A stretch of 64,000 nt of DNA from Strigamia acuminata (lineage: Eukaryota > Arthropoda > Chilopoda > Geophilomorpha > Linotaeniidae): positions 10,150,517 to 10,214,516 of the forward strand of contig OX442318.1 in assembly GCA_949358305.1 (NCBI GenBank), given 5' to 3'. Both the position numbers and the translations under genes were made by a program. The stretch's first letter is position 1, and each line of letters starts with the position of its first letter. The notes beneath the pieces were generated by a model. That model was not told the DNA's origin. It searched no databases and saw only the letters and a program-made list of their open reading frames with translations. Shown here in pieces: positions 54,302 to 64,000 of this stretch.

Positions 54302-55570
54302 CTAAAACTTCACCCAAAAATCCCTCAAACTCTTAATTAAATGGGGGTTTCCTGCACGAACCGCTGCCACCACCATTTTCAAGTCGGCATTGCTACCCGT
54401 AGCCACCGCCACGTCGGCTGCCAACAGCAGCTCCTCCCTCTCGAGTTCAATTAGGAACAATGGCCACTCTTCCACTTCCTCACGCGGCTGGCCAATGGGG
54501 AATCTGCTGAGAGTATCTGCATTTTGGTTTTGTTCCCCCTTTCTGTACACCAAACTAGTCGTAGGCAGCCAATAGTAGTGCCCAGCGCAACATTCTAGGG
54601 CTAATCACGAGCGGAATTGGGCGGTCCGGGCCCAAGATACCCAACAATGGTTTGTGGTCCGTGAAAATGGTAAAATGACGGCTCATTAAATAGACATGGA
54701 ACTTTTTTATGGCGAACACGACCGCCAACGCCTCCTTATCGATTTGGGCGTAGTTGACTTCCGCTTTAGTCAACGAGCGAGAAGCGTAGGCGACCGGCAT
54801 TTCGCACTCTCGCTGCCCCACATGGGCCAAAACTGCCCCTACGCCATACGGCGAAGCGTCGGTCGCAATCATCAAAGGTTGCACCAAATCATAGAACGTG
54901 AGGACAGGAGCTCTCGTCAGCGCTTGTTTAATCCTGTCGAAGGCCTCCTGCCTGCGCTGGTTCCAGGTCCACACAGCGTCTGTGCACAACAACTCGTAAA
55001 GTGGCGCCGCATGGTCCGCCAACTTGGACACAAACACGACGTAAAAGGCCACCATGCCGAGGAAAGTGCGCAACTGCTTCACATCCTGCGGTGGGGGAAT
55101 CGCCACCACCGCCTCAATCTTTGATGAAATGGGTTCCACACCGCGCTCACTAACTGTAAAACCCAAAAAATCCACTCTCTGTTTGCAAAACTCGCACTTC
55201 TCCAAGGCAAGACGTAAACCCTTGCTAGCCAACCGTTTAAACACTTCTTCTAGTACCTCAAAGTGCTCCTCCAGCGTCCAAGTAGCGACAAGTATGTCGT
55301 CCAAGTAGCGACAAGTATGTCGTCCAAATAAATAAAAATATGGACTAAGCCGTCCAACACCAACACAATTATCCGCTGAAATTTCCCTGCGGATGGCATA
55401 GTCCCAAAAGGTAAACGGGTGACTGCCATCACCCCTTTCTCGGTGCTGACCGCGGCTATTTCCGCCGACCGGGCTGATAAAGGTATCTGTTGGTACGCGT
55501 GCCTCATGTCCAACACACTGAAAAATCTGGCTCTCCCGATCGAGGCCAACAAATCCGAAATTTTAGGCAA
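54302..55570 (-). pseudogene. Gypsy reverse transcriptase and RNase H
   Basis: Includes FSVLDMRHAYQQIPL, PFGTMPSAG and the YLDD catalytic motif (just inside 55340-55310), then LGFTVSERGV, the RNase H start LMIATDASPYGVGAVLAH, and DHKPLLGIL. The reading frame is broken by the duplication at YLDD and again near 54556, after which HTLSR-type sequence (NADTLSRFP) continues in a new frame. Confidence 0.9.
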
Positions 55571-56330
55571 GGGATAAGGGTCGGGCTAAAGACTGGAGTT
55601 GACGGTCGAGCGGTAATCGCCGCAGAGCCGGACACTCCCGTCCTTCTTGACCACTGTCACCAACGGCGTGGCCCACTCCGTGAAAGGGACAGGTTGAAAC
55701 ACCCCCTCCGCCACTAAGCGATCGATCTCTTTTGCCACCGCTGGTCTCAGGGGCAAGGGAACCGGCCTAGGCCTAAAAAATTTGGGCACAGCATCTGGTC
55801 GCAACACGAGCTCCACCGGCTTACCAGTGTACGTGCCCAGGCCCTTGCGGAACACGCCCTTGTAACAGTCCAACAGCACCTTCAATGTCGACTCCGCCGA
55901 CCCCAAAACATGCCCAGTTGACAACTGTCCCACCAAGTCTCGTTCAAGTCCTGCACTGTCCTCTCGCGGACCTTCCCGCGCCGTGCCATATACATTAGGG
56001 GTAAGGGCGCTAGAAATTGTTTGCCAGCCAAACAGGGACACCAGGTCTCTTCCAATCAAGCTGGGGCCCAATTTGCCCACTACTATGAAACTAACAAACT
56101 TCAGCTTCCCTGCGATGGTCAAATGAACTTTTACAACACCCAATACCTCGACGGGTTGTTGTTGGTATGCATAAAGTCTAACTGTGGTCACCTTAATGTC
56201 CCGCATGTCAATCAGCCCCCTCGTGAGCAAGATGTTGCAATCGTTGACGTTGAGGATAGAAAGTTCGCTCCCCGTATCTAGTAAAAAGTCAAAATTAAAG
56301 GTGTTCCCAAAAAATACACAATAAATCTTG
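55571..56330 (-). pseudogene. Gypsy aspartic protease and start of reverse transcriptase
   Basis: FNFDFLLDTGSELSIL at about 56300-56255 is a retropepsin active site (DTGS), followed by LIGRDLV and the RT start RPVPLPLRPAVAKEIDRLVA, ending WATPLVTVVKKDGSVRLCGD. A TAG at 55586 replaces a Gln expected in this position. Upstream of about 56330 I cannot follow the frame, and gag is not recognisable. Confidence 0.88.
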
Positions 56331-56686
56331 TCTTTATGTTAAAAGCATGATTTTTATTCGTCTCAAGTAAAAAGTTCAGTTTAGTCAGAATTTCAATCAG
56401 TTTTACATGAAAATTGGTTTTATTCAAATTGCGAGATTTCAAAATTTGGTCATGAATTTTTCCATGATACATCTCCTAAGTTTTCTTTACAAAATAGTTA
56501 AAGAAAAATTAAAAAAAAAATAATTTAGAATAAGTTAATACGACTTTAGATTAGTTTCTGACTTTTGGTTTACTCTGTACTTGTAATATGAGAAGGTATT
56601 TTGTTATTGGTTAATCACTAAGCCTGCTATTTTTGCGAAAAATAAATTTTCTCCAAAATGTTTTTAAACTTGCCCAGGTAGCATTA
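56331..56686. other. No feature seen
   Basis: AT-rich flank of the Gypsy element. The stretch ATCACTAAGCCTGCTATTTT near 56618 is an inverted match to 60932-60955. Confidence 0.4.
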
Positions 56687-57442
56687 TACAAGGTGTCCCA
56701 AACGAACGAAGCCGGTCAAATAACGAAAAGACCATTTGAGTGAGATGAATGAAACAAATGTAGTAGTAGTAAACTAAGTGAGGGCATTTCAAAAATGTGA
56801 AAAAATTTGACCTCTGACTTTTTCTTCAAGGTCATTCCAACTCTAACTTTTAAACTAAGACTGGTAGAGCAAAATTCTCAATTGAAAAAAGAAAGAGCAC
56901 CTTCTGTTTAGTATAAAACTGCTCATCAAATTTACTTCAACACAATAACAGATAAAATTACAAAAAAAAAAAAATTATGAAAAAGTCTTGATCTTGGTTT
57001 TCGTTTTTGTATTTTTGACTTTTTCATAATTTTATTTGTTAAATATCATTTAAAATATCAGTTAAATTAATAACAATTCATGACTGCATAGTAATACGTA
57101 GAATGTCAGCAAAATAAAGCACTTTTCTTGGAATGTTTTGACTTTTTCATGATTAATTTTTTTTTTGTAATTTTATCTGTTATTGTGTTGGAGTAAGTTT
57201 GATGAGCAGTTTTATACTAAACAGAAGGTGCTCTTTCTTTTTTCAATTGAGAATTTTGCTCTATCAGTCTTAGTTTAAAAGATAGAGTTGGAATGACCTT
57301 GAAGAAAAGGTCAGAGGTCAAATTTTTTTACATTTTTGAAATGCCCTCACTTAGTTTACTACTACTACATTTGTTTCATTCATCTCACTCAAATGGTCTT
57401 TTCGTTATTTGACCGGCTTCGTTCATTTGGGACACCTTGTAT
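56687..57442. mobile_element. Large fold-back element (two ~320-bp inverted arms)
   Basis: The outer ends TACAAGGTGTCCCAAACGAA and its complement extend as a nearly uninterrupted inverted repeat to a ~100-bp centre. The GGTGTCCCAAA end resembles the mariner-derived fold-back at 31931. No coding sequence. Confidence 0.9.
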
Positions 57443-58440
57443 ATTGGGCCAATATTGGACCAATATTGGGTATCTTGGGGTTCTGCTGGCCAATATAACC
57501 AACCTTCAACCAATATTGGTCCAATATTGGGAACATAATATTGGCCAATATTGTGAATCCAATATTGGCCCAATGTTGGCTAAGGATTGGCAAGCCAATA
57601 TTGGGTTTCCACGCCAGACCCAATGTTGGCCCAATATTGGCCGGCTATATTGGCCCAATATCAACTAGCCAATTGTTAGCCAATATTGGCTGTCGGTAGG
57701 CAGCCATCGATTGGCCAATATTGGGAATACAATATTGGCCCAATGTTGGCTAAGGATTGGCAAGCCAATATTGGGTTTCCACGCCAGACCCAATGTTGGC
57801 CCAATATTGGCCGGCTATATTGGCCCAATATCAACTAGCCAATTGTTAGCCAATATTGGCTGTCGGTAGGCAGCCATCAATTGGCCAATATTGGGAATAC
57901 AATATTGGCCCAATGTTGGCTAAGGATTGGCAAGCCAATATTGGGTTTCCACGCCAGACCCAATGTTGGCCCAATATTGGCCAGCAATATTGGCCCAATA
58001 TCAACTAGCCAATTGTTAGCCAATATTGGCTGTCAATAGGCAGCCATCGATTGGCCAATATTCTGAATACAATATTGGCCCAATGTTGGCTAAGAATTGG
58101 CAAGCCAATATTGGGTTTCCACGCCAGACCCAATGTTGGCCCAATATTGGCTGGCAATATAGGTCCAATATTAACTAGCCAATTGTTAGCCGATATTGGC
58201 TGTCGATAGGCAGCCATCGATGGGCCAATATTCTGAATACAATATTGGCCCAATGTTGGCAATAGATTGGCAAGCCAATATTGGGTTTCCACGCCGGACC
58301 CAATGTTGGCCCGATATTGGCTGGCAATAATGACCCAATATTAACCACCCAATTGTTAGCCTATATTGGCTGTCGGTAGGCAGTCATCAATTGGCCAATA
58401 TTGGGAATACAATATTTGCCCAATGTTGGCTAAGGATTGG
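57443..58440. repeat. 170-bp satellite, ~6 units, rich in CCAATATTGG
   Basis: The landmark 'cagccatcgattgg' recurs at 57701, 57871, 58041, 58211 and 58381, exactly 170 bp apart. Each unit holds several copies of CCAATATTGG, a perfect 10-bp palindrome, and CCAATGTTGG. ORFs in all frames are repeat artefacts. The array begins directly at the end of the fold-back element. Confidence 0.95.
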
Positions 58441-58572
58441 GAAGAAGCTTCCAACAAAATAGCAACAGCTAGAGGGAGAACTAGCCGTGCTACGGCAATG
58501 TTGGAAAGGGAAATTGGAGAGAAAGTGGATCTCATCAACAAAAAGGATCGTTTGGAATCTAAACACAGATAG
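58441..58572 (+). pseudogene. Short charged coding fragment of unknown origin
   Basis: The frame leaves the satellite and reads EEASNKIATARGRTSRATAM followed by LEREIGEKVDLINKKDRLES, ending at a stop. Its charged, helix-forming composition looks like real protein, perhaps the tail of a transposon- or host-encoded protein that the satellite invaded. No family recognised. Confidence 0.35.
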
Positions 58573-58820
58573 GTTGTTATTTTAAAGTTCAATTTAACGT
58601 TTTTGTTGCTATACAAATGTGATTTTTATTGTTAGATGGAGAAATTGTACAACGAAGAAAACATTTGTTTGTTGCCGGGTTTGTTACGACAGAGAGGCAG
58701 TAGAAAATTATAAAGGAATCGGAAGGTTTATTTATTTATCTTTATAGAATTCTTTGTACTGTAATCAATAATAATAATTGAAATTATTGTTTATTATTTC
58801 ATTTCAGAAGTGATGCCGAA
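58573..58820. other. No feature seen
   Basis: AT-rich. Confidence 0.4.
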
Positions 58821-58862
58821 GTCGATGCGGTTGGATCGGCATGCCGACCCAACCGCATCGAC
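58821..58862. repeat. 42-bp GC-rich near-perfect palindrome
   Basis: GTCGATGCGGTTGG, then a centre containing CGGCATGCCG, then CCAACCGCATCGAC. Only one pair is mismatched. It is followed directly by a (TA)n run. It would form a 21-bp stem as DNA or RNA. Confidence 0.95.
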
Positions 58863-59174
58863 TATATATACAGTATATATATATATATATTTTCGTTTTA
58901 AATTTGTTGCATTTGAATAAAGGTTAAAACAATTGTTATTTTTTCAAATATTTTCATGGCCATTTGGATGGCCAAAACATTATAATTAAATAGGACGAAC
59001 TTATAGCTTTACCCTTATAACATGAAAATATCATCAAACAAAAAATGCCACAGCTAGCGTATTCATTACGAAACTGAGCGCAATTTCCGTACAAATCATT
59101 CTCTCAAATTCGACACCCAAAGCCCCAGTTCTAACACGAAATTCCGCTCAAAAAATAATGTTGTTTATTATAGT

Positions 59175-59791
59175 CTACGTGGACTTAGATGCGGGAGAAA
59201 GTGAAAAAGAACAGTTGTAGATCTCGAACAATGTTGATTTGGCCGACGTAAATTTGTTGAAGTCGTCGCGCTCTTTTTTGACTTCGTCTGAATCACTCGA
59301 ACCGCATTTCGATGGCTCTTGTGGTTCGTCGTCTTTTCGCCGGAATCAGCGTGTCGCCGTTAGAATACACCAACATAAAACGATACTTAGTTTAAATTTT
59401 GAAGTAAACACAAGTCGAGGTGCTCGTTCATGTGATTTTCTTCAATCTGAAGCGAGAACACGGGACAAGACTGAGATGAAAACTGATCGTGCGTTTGGTT
59501 ATTATTGGAAATTTCAGCGAATTCGTCATGTCGGAATTGTTGATTTTCTTTTCGATTTGGCCACTGAATACCGTATGTAAGATGCGGACGTGTCGCCTGC
59601 TGATCTAAATAACTCGAAGTGTCACGACGCCGGGTCTCGGCATGCTCGTCCTTTTCAATTTTGTTTGGTCGCTCGCCTTCATTTCGGCGGTTGCAAGATT
59701 GTTTCGGGGTGCTCGAGATTAGTATCGAACCAAACACATGACCGCGGCCGGTGAACGGGATGAAAGTTGATTCAATTTTATTCGGTTCCAT
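59175..59791 (-). pseudogene. SPRTN (Spartan)-like C-terminal fragment
   Basis: On minus, an exon-like ORF starts after a CAGCAG acceptor. IPFTGRGHVFG matches the p97/VCP-binding SHP motif of SPRTN (FxGxGxxL type). A polar, disordered linker follows, and then SCPVFSLQIEENHMNEHLDL + CL, which aligns with the UBZ4 ubiquitin-binding finger. The second zinc ligand (Cys in CPVC) is Phe here. SPRTN is the protease that removes DNA-protein crosslinks, but its SprT (HExxH) domain is not found upstream to the end of the window. After the stop at 59387 another frame (59175-59340) is acidic and coding-like (DEPQEPSKCGSSDSDEVKKE). This could be a decayed gene end or a gene with very distant 5' exons. Confidence 0.5.
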
Positions 59792-59880
59792 TCTGCTGGT
59801 AACTGAAATAACGAGATGGTAACTCGAAATAACGAGTTGTGCGACGAGGCTTAGTAACCGATTTATTTAAGAACGGGGAA

Positions 59881-59932
59881 CCGGTCAAACACCGGCTGCA
59901 TTTGTGCGATCGAATGCGGCCGGTGTTTGACC
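59881..59932. repeat. 52-bp near-perfect palindrome (CGGTCAAACACCGGC)
   Basis: CGGTCAAACACCGGC.GCATT on the left and its complement AATGCGGCCGGTGTTTGACCG on the right around a GCGATCGA centre. A diverged relative at 60115-60161 (GTCGCATTTGTACGATCGAG...GGCCGGTTTTCGGCCGACTA) makes this a small dispersed hairpin family. Confidence 0.9.
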
Positions 59933-60161
59933 GACTACCGGTGTTTGGTTTCGACGAGAAACCAAGCACTTTTTGGCCGAATTTGGGGAATTAATAGTTG
60001 TTTTCGTATGTGGGGGGAATCAATAAATAAAATTGATAGGATGTGCGTTCATATGATGAAGGGTTTTAAGGAATTTTGAGGGGATTTCATTAATTTGAGA
60101 GATTGTAATTTTGGTCGCATTTGTACGATCGAGTGCGGCCGGTTTTCGGCCGACTACCGGT

Positions 60162-60539
60162 AGCAAATTTAATTATTTTTTATTTATTTATTTATCAATT
60201 GATTTGAATTTTTGCTCAAAAATTGCTAGTCATTTTGGTTACCTTCAACGAAAAATCACGTTATTATGCAAAATTCGAACTATTCTGAGAGTAATTTTAT
60301 CGAATGCGATCAAATTGACCCACAAATTAAAAAAAAAAGGAACAATTTTCGGATAGGCCAAATGCAGCATTTTGGCACTAAAATTTTTCAATTCTGACGC
60401 AGTTTTTTCTCCGCAATTTCCGCAATTTGACCATGTTACCGCAAATTGCGGAAAATTCGCAATTTGCCAATAATAGCCCATTATTGGCCAATAATGGGCC
60501 ATTATTGTCAAATTTCAGGTGTGATAGTATTGCGTGATA
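60162..60539. other. No gene seen
   Basis: AT-rich. 60450-60515 holds small palindromic pieces (attattggccaataat). Confidence 0.4.
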
Positions 60540-60850
60540 CGGTATCACGTAACAATTTCGTTTAAAAACTTAAAATTATGTTTAACAACTTAAAATTATG
60601 TTTAAAAACTTCAAATTTTGTTTAAAAACTACAAATTATGTTTAAAAACTTAAAATGTTGTTTAAACACTTCAAATTTCGTTTAAAAACTTTAAATTTTG
60701 TTTTAAAACTTCAAATTTTGTTTTAAAACTTTAAAGTTCTTTTAAATACTTCAAATTTCCTTTAAAAACTTCAAATTTCCTTTATAAACTTAAAACTTTC
60801 TTTAAACACTTCAAATTTTGTTTAAAACTTTGAAATTTTAGTCAAAAACT
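60540..60850. repeat. ~20-bp tandem repeat (TTTAAAAACTTCAAATTTTG)
   Basis: About 15 diverged units. Confidence 0.9.
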
Positions 60851-60960
60851 TTCCGGATGAGCCCGCAATACGTCCGCAAAATGGCAGTTTTTTGATCCGC
60901 TTTCCGCCCGCAATTTCAATGTTTTTAGTCTGCAAAATAGCAGGCTTATTAATCACTGAC

Positions 60961-61047
60961 CTTTGTTTGGATTAAATTCAAGGTTTCTCTGAATATTGAT
61001 GTTAATTCAGTTGCTACCTCCTCTTTACTTAGTTTAGAATAATTCAT
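60961..61047 (-). CDS. Possible orphan first exon (29 codons)
   Basis: ATG at 61047 opens MNYSKLSKEEVATELTSIFR and continues to LIQTK, followed by a good donor (AAG|GTCAGT). The composition is protein-like. No downstream exon could be linked, and the following sequence to 60540 is repeat. It lies at the edge of duplicated block copy 2 and is absent from copy 1. Confidence 0.25.
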
Positions 61048-61085
61048 GCCTCTGCATTATTAGCAGCTGGTGTACCATAAATTTT

Positions 61086-63103
61086 CTACTAAATTTTTTT
61101 TCGGTTTTAATGGTTTATAAATTTTCCTTGTTTTCGTTTTGTAATTTTTGGTTTTATTTGGAATATGATTTGATTTAGCATTATTTGCAGCTTGACCACT
61201 ATTACCATCTGCTTAGTAATTTGTAGAGAATTTTGTTGTGCACAAACAAAAGGAATAATGCCTCACATGATTGGATTGGATGAAAGAATTGATGATGATT
61301 GATGAAACATGTCTGTGAATCACAAGCAAGTAAAGCTGAAAGTTTAAGTGGTGTAATAACTGATAACTTGGCTTATACAACTGCAAGAATACATGAAGCG
61401 TAGAGAATGATCAACAATACCTTTTTCTCAATGTTATCTGCAGTGCCAGAGGATACTAATAAATCAATCATTTGAAAATAGAATTTTTCATTCTCAATGA
61501 TGCAGAAAAAGTAAACGTGTTGTAAATGTGTTGTATACAAAGAAAATAAGATAATAGGAGAATAAAAGAAATGATCTTTGATGTAATACGCTGTAGAAAA
61601 ATATATTCAATTCCGTTTCTACGCGATTTATTTTGATTTAAAAAGGTTTTTGTCTTAAAATTTGGAAATAGGTTCACAGTACAGTAGCTGCATTCAAAAA
61701 GTTGTTTTAAGTGTTTTTAATGTTTGTGTCTGTTTTTCTATCTCTTAATGTCTCAAAAATGAAATACAAACATCTACTGTGTAACACTTAGAACACGATT
61801 TTTTTTAATGCAGATAGTGTCTTTAACATGGTTTATTCTTGAATGTATCTACTGGGTAAAAAGATAATTTGATGTACTGGTCCAGACAATTGAGACTCAA
61901 GCTCAGAAGTCCATTTTATTCAAGAATATACTCATTACACATTATTTGTACAGAAATCTTTATCATACAGTAGGAGTTCTCAAACTTTGTAATATTACGG
62001 CACACTTTTTACAAAAGCAATCTATCGCAACGCACTTCATCCTCAGCGCATTAAATATTTTTAGTGATGGATATTGACTAGCAGCTAGTCAAAAAATAAT
62101 GCAGATACAGTAGGTGCGTTCAATCTGCTAGTAGAAAGTTACTTAACTGACTTAACTGCCTTTCAGAGGGCGGAAGTGACGATAATTACGTCACATTTTG
62201 ACCAAGTAAAGTCACCTAAGTGACTTTCAGGAAAGTAACTGGAAAGTTCCTTTTAAAAGTCACTTATGTGCGTGCGCATGCGCATTGCACATTTAACAAA
62301 GCTACAGTGGCAGCCATTTTGTTCTCAATGAACACGGTAAATTCACATGTATGGCACAGGGTAAATTCACATGTGGCACACGGTAAATGGAAATGGAAGT
62401 CTGGTGGTAAGTAAGTGCATTCAATGAAAAGTGACTTTGAGGAAAGGAAGGAAAGTGAAAGTCACTTCTTCTAACCCAGATCATCTATCATCTATCATCT
62501 ATGATAGTGAAATACACACATGAACTGAATTGAATTGAAGTTGGGGTTTTTAAAATAAGTTATGAATAATTTAGAATAGACTTCATGACAAGTTTGATTA
62601 TGAGAAATATAAAAGCACATTGCTTTATTACATCCCACCAAAATTGGCAAGCGACGTGGTTCCGTAATAATCGCGGAAATAATAACCGCGCAAAAAAAGT
62701 TTGAAGAACTGCACCAAATGTATTTTAAGAAACGAGCAAACCGGATTTTAAGAAACGTGGAAACCGGATTTTAAGAAACGCGCAAAACAAATTTGAAGTA
62801 TCGCCAAAAAAAATTAGAAGAACCATGGCGAAAATCGCTGTCTTAATGCTGCATTCACTCTGAGATGCCCTGCATGCCGTGGAGTTGTGGAGAGCATTAT
62901 TAATGTGTTTCTATAGAGGGTGTTTAAATTGGAGTGTTGAATTACAGTGAAATATGTACAAAACGGTGGGTTGAATTACAGCGAAATATGTACAAAACGA
63001 TGGGTTAAATAACAGCAAATACCCGAAGTTGACTAACCGCAGTTGCACAACCGGACAATTTCTTACGCACTTGATTATTCTGCATAACGTATAGTGTCCC
63101 TAT

Positions 63104-63134
<31 letters not shown>

Positions 63135-63822
63135 TTTTAATCAGGAATTGCACATAATCTTGGTCATGCTTTGATTGGTTATCAATGGTTCCTTGTTTTC
63201 TTTTTGTTATTTCTGATTTAATCTGGAATATGATCTTCTTTAATGTCTATTATCATGTGCTTAATCACTTGTAGAGAATTGTTGTGCCATCACAAAAGAA
63301 CAGAGTTTATGCCCTCAGATGATTGGATTGGAAAAAAAGAATTGATGATAAAAACTTTCTGTGAATCACCAGCAAGTAAATATGAAAGTTTAGATTTTCT
63401 GTGCCACTTTGCAAGTTAATTATTTGAAAATAGAATTTTTTATTTTCGTTGTTACAGAATCAATAAAAGGCAAAGAGCTAAGAGGAAATTTGTTATGTAT
63501 GAACAAAATAAGAAAAGGAGAGGAAAATAAATGAACTGTTGGGAGCAGAAATAATATTTCAAAAATTATTATTTCCGTTATTTGAATTTTGATTGAAAAT
63601 TGAAATCCATGAATTCTATAGAATAAGTTAGCACTGGCCTAATTGTGACCACCACCGTATTGTTTCATTCATTGTTTCATTCATTGCACATTTTTTACAT
63701 CTATTTATATTAAAATCTTTATCATACAGTATTGAATTTGCACAGGTGTGAAATCACACTCATAAAATATCTTTAGGTTCTGGTTGAAAATGTAAATTGT
63801 AGTGAAAATAAAGGAGACCTTT
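61086..63822. repeat. Duplicated block, copy 2
   Basis: Collinear with 45043-48189. It lacks the 45071-45449 MITE and the 47718-48085 segment, but has its own ~390-bp insertion at about 62545-62936 (with 'ccggattttaagaaacg' repeats). It contains copies of the GTAGCTGCATTC MITE (61682-61820) and of the AGGTGCGTTCAATCTG MITE (from 62111), whose right end is replaced by an ATCATCT run. Confidence 0.9.
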
Positions 63823-64000
63823 GTCACGGTCCTGACTTAAGACAGTAGAAATTTTTGAAATTTTTAGCGCATTTTGCGCCTTTTCTTTGATATTTTCCCA
63901 TTTTTATTAGGCACTTGTTTTAATTTCTCCAAATTGTTTTATTTTTCCCTAAATCCCAATTTATTATTTTATTCTATTTTATTTTCTTTATTTTTATTAT
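63823..64000. other. AT-rich end of window
   Basis: Begins ttgtcacggtcctgac, then low-complexity A/T. No gene. Confidence 0.5.

Larger units (their letters stand above)
52562..56330 (-). mobile_element. Degenerate Ty3/Gypsy retrotransposon pol region
   Basis: The order on minus is protease, reverse transcriptase, RNase H, integrase, the Ty3/Gypsy order. gag and both LTRs are not recognisable. It is GC-rich compared with the flanks, consistent with a mobile origin. At least five lesions are visible: a stop at 55586-55588, a 23-bp tandem duplication (55278-55323) at the RT active site, a frameshift near 54556, and stops near 54302 and 54160. It is therefore inactive. Confidence 0.93.

Noticed and set aside
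52751-54340. Several + strand ORFs across the Gypsy integrase
   Set aside because: Shadows of the minus-strand integrase frame with its catalytic motifs.
57336-58292. ORFs rich in NIGP/QYW motifs
   Set aside because: These are frames of the 170-bp satellite and appear on both strands.

Overview
This window looks like part of a metazoan nuclear genome, probably an invertebrate. The genes are split by short GT-AG introns and are GC-richer than the AT-rich sequence around them. The identifiable genes are animal housekeeping orthologues: glycerol kinase, GSK-3/shaggy, the mitochondrial ATP synthase g subunit, an LRRC58-type leucine-rich-repeat protein and two RING-CH (MARCH-type) ubiquitin ligases. 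Mixed TTAGG/TCAGG interstitial repeats fit an arthropod but do not prove it. I see no bacterial operon, CRISPR array, rRNA or convincing tRNA. All exon coordinates were derived by hand from reading-frame continuity, splice signals and remembered family sequence, not from an alignment.

Layout. 1-1293: last exon of a Q/S/T/V-rich, coregulator-like protein. 1.9-7.2 kb: a decayed partial copy of glycerol kinase mixed with a cluster of tiny, repeated, hydrophobic ORFs, a Ty3/Gypsy integrase scrap and dispersed repeats. 9.37-11.36 kb: RING-CH gene A (+). 11.67-18.70 kb: a complete 15-exon glycerol kinase gene (-), with RING-CH gene B (+, 15.98-17.59 kb) nested antisense in its 2.5-kb intron. 19.09-19.53 kb: ATP synthase g (+), divergent from glycerol kinase. 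20.76-24.77 kb: nine-exon GSK-3 (+). 28.29-30.41 kb: four-exon LRRC58-type gene (-).

31.6-50.7 kb: a same-strand cluster of WS/DGAT-type acyltransferases. It holds two intact genes, one gene split by a ~1.0-kb LTR element with a perfect target duplication, and one internally deleted relic. 52.56-56.33 kb: a degenerate Ty3/Gypsy element (protease-RT-RNase H-integrase, - strand). 57.4-58.4 kb: a 170-bp satellite packed with the palindrome CCAATATTGG. 59.2-59.8 kb: an SPRTN-like C-terminal fragment (p97-binding motif plus a damaged UBZ zinc finger). 61.1-63.8 kb: second copy of a ~2.7-kb block also present at 45.0-48.2 kb.

Introns and intergenic DNA are dominated by minisatellites of 18-40 bp and by small inverted-repeat transposons (MITEs) of many families. 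Several show target duplications or can be dated by a paralogous empty site. The genes do not form one pathway. Glycerol kinase and the WS/DGAT genes both touch glycerolipid metabolism, but nothing here shows they are co-regulated. The most unusual parts are the micro-ORF cluster at 3.2-7.2 kb, the glycerol kinase relic with lost splice donors, the acyltransferase cluster with one altered catalytic motif and one LTR hit, and the palindrome-rich satellites.
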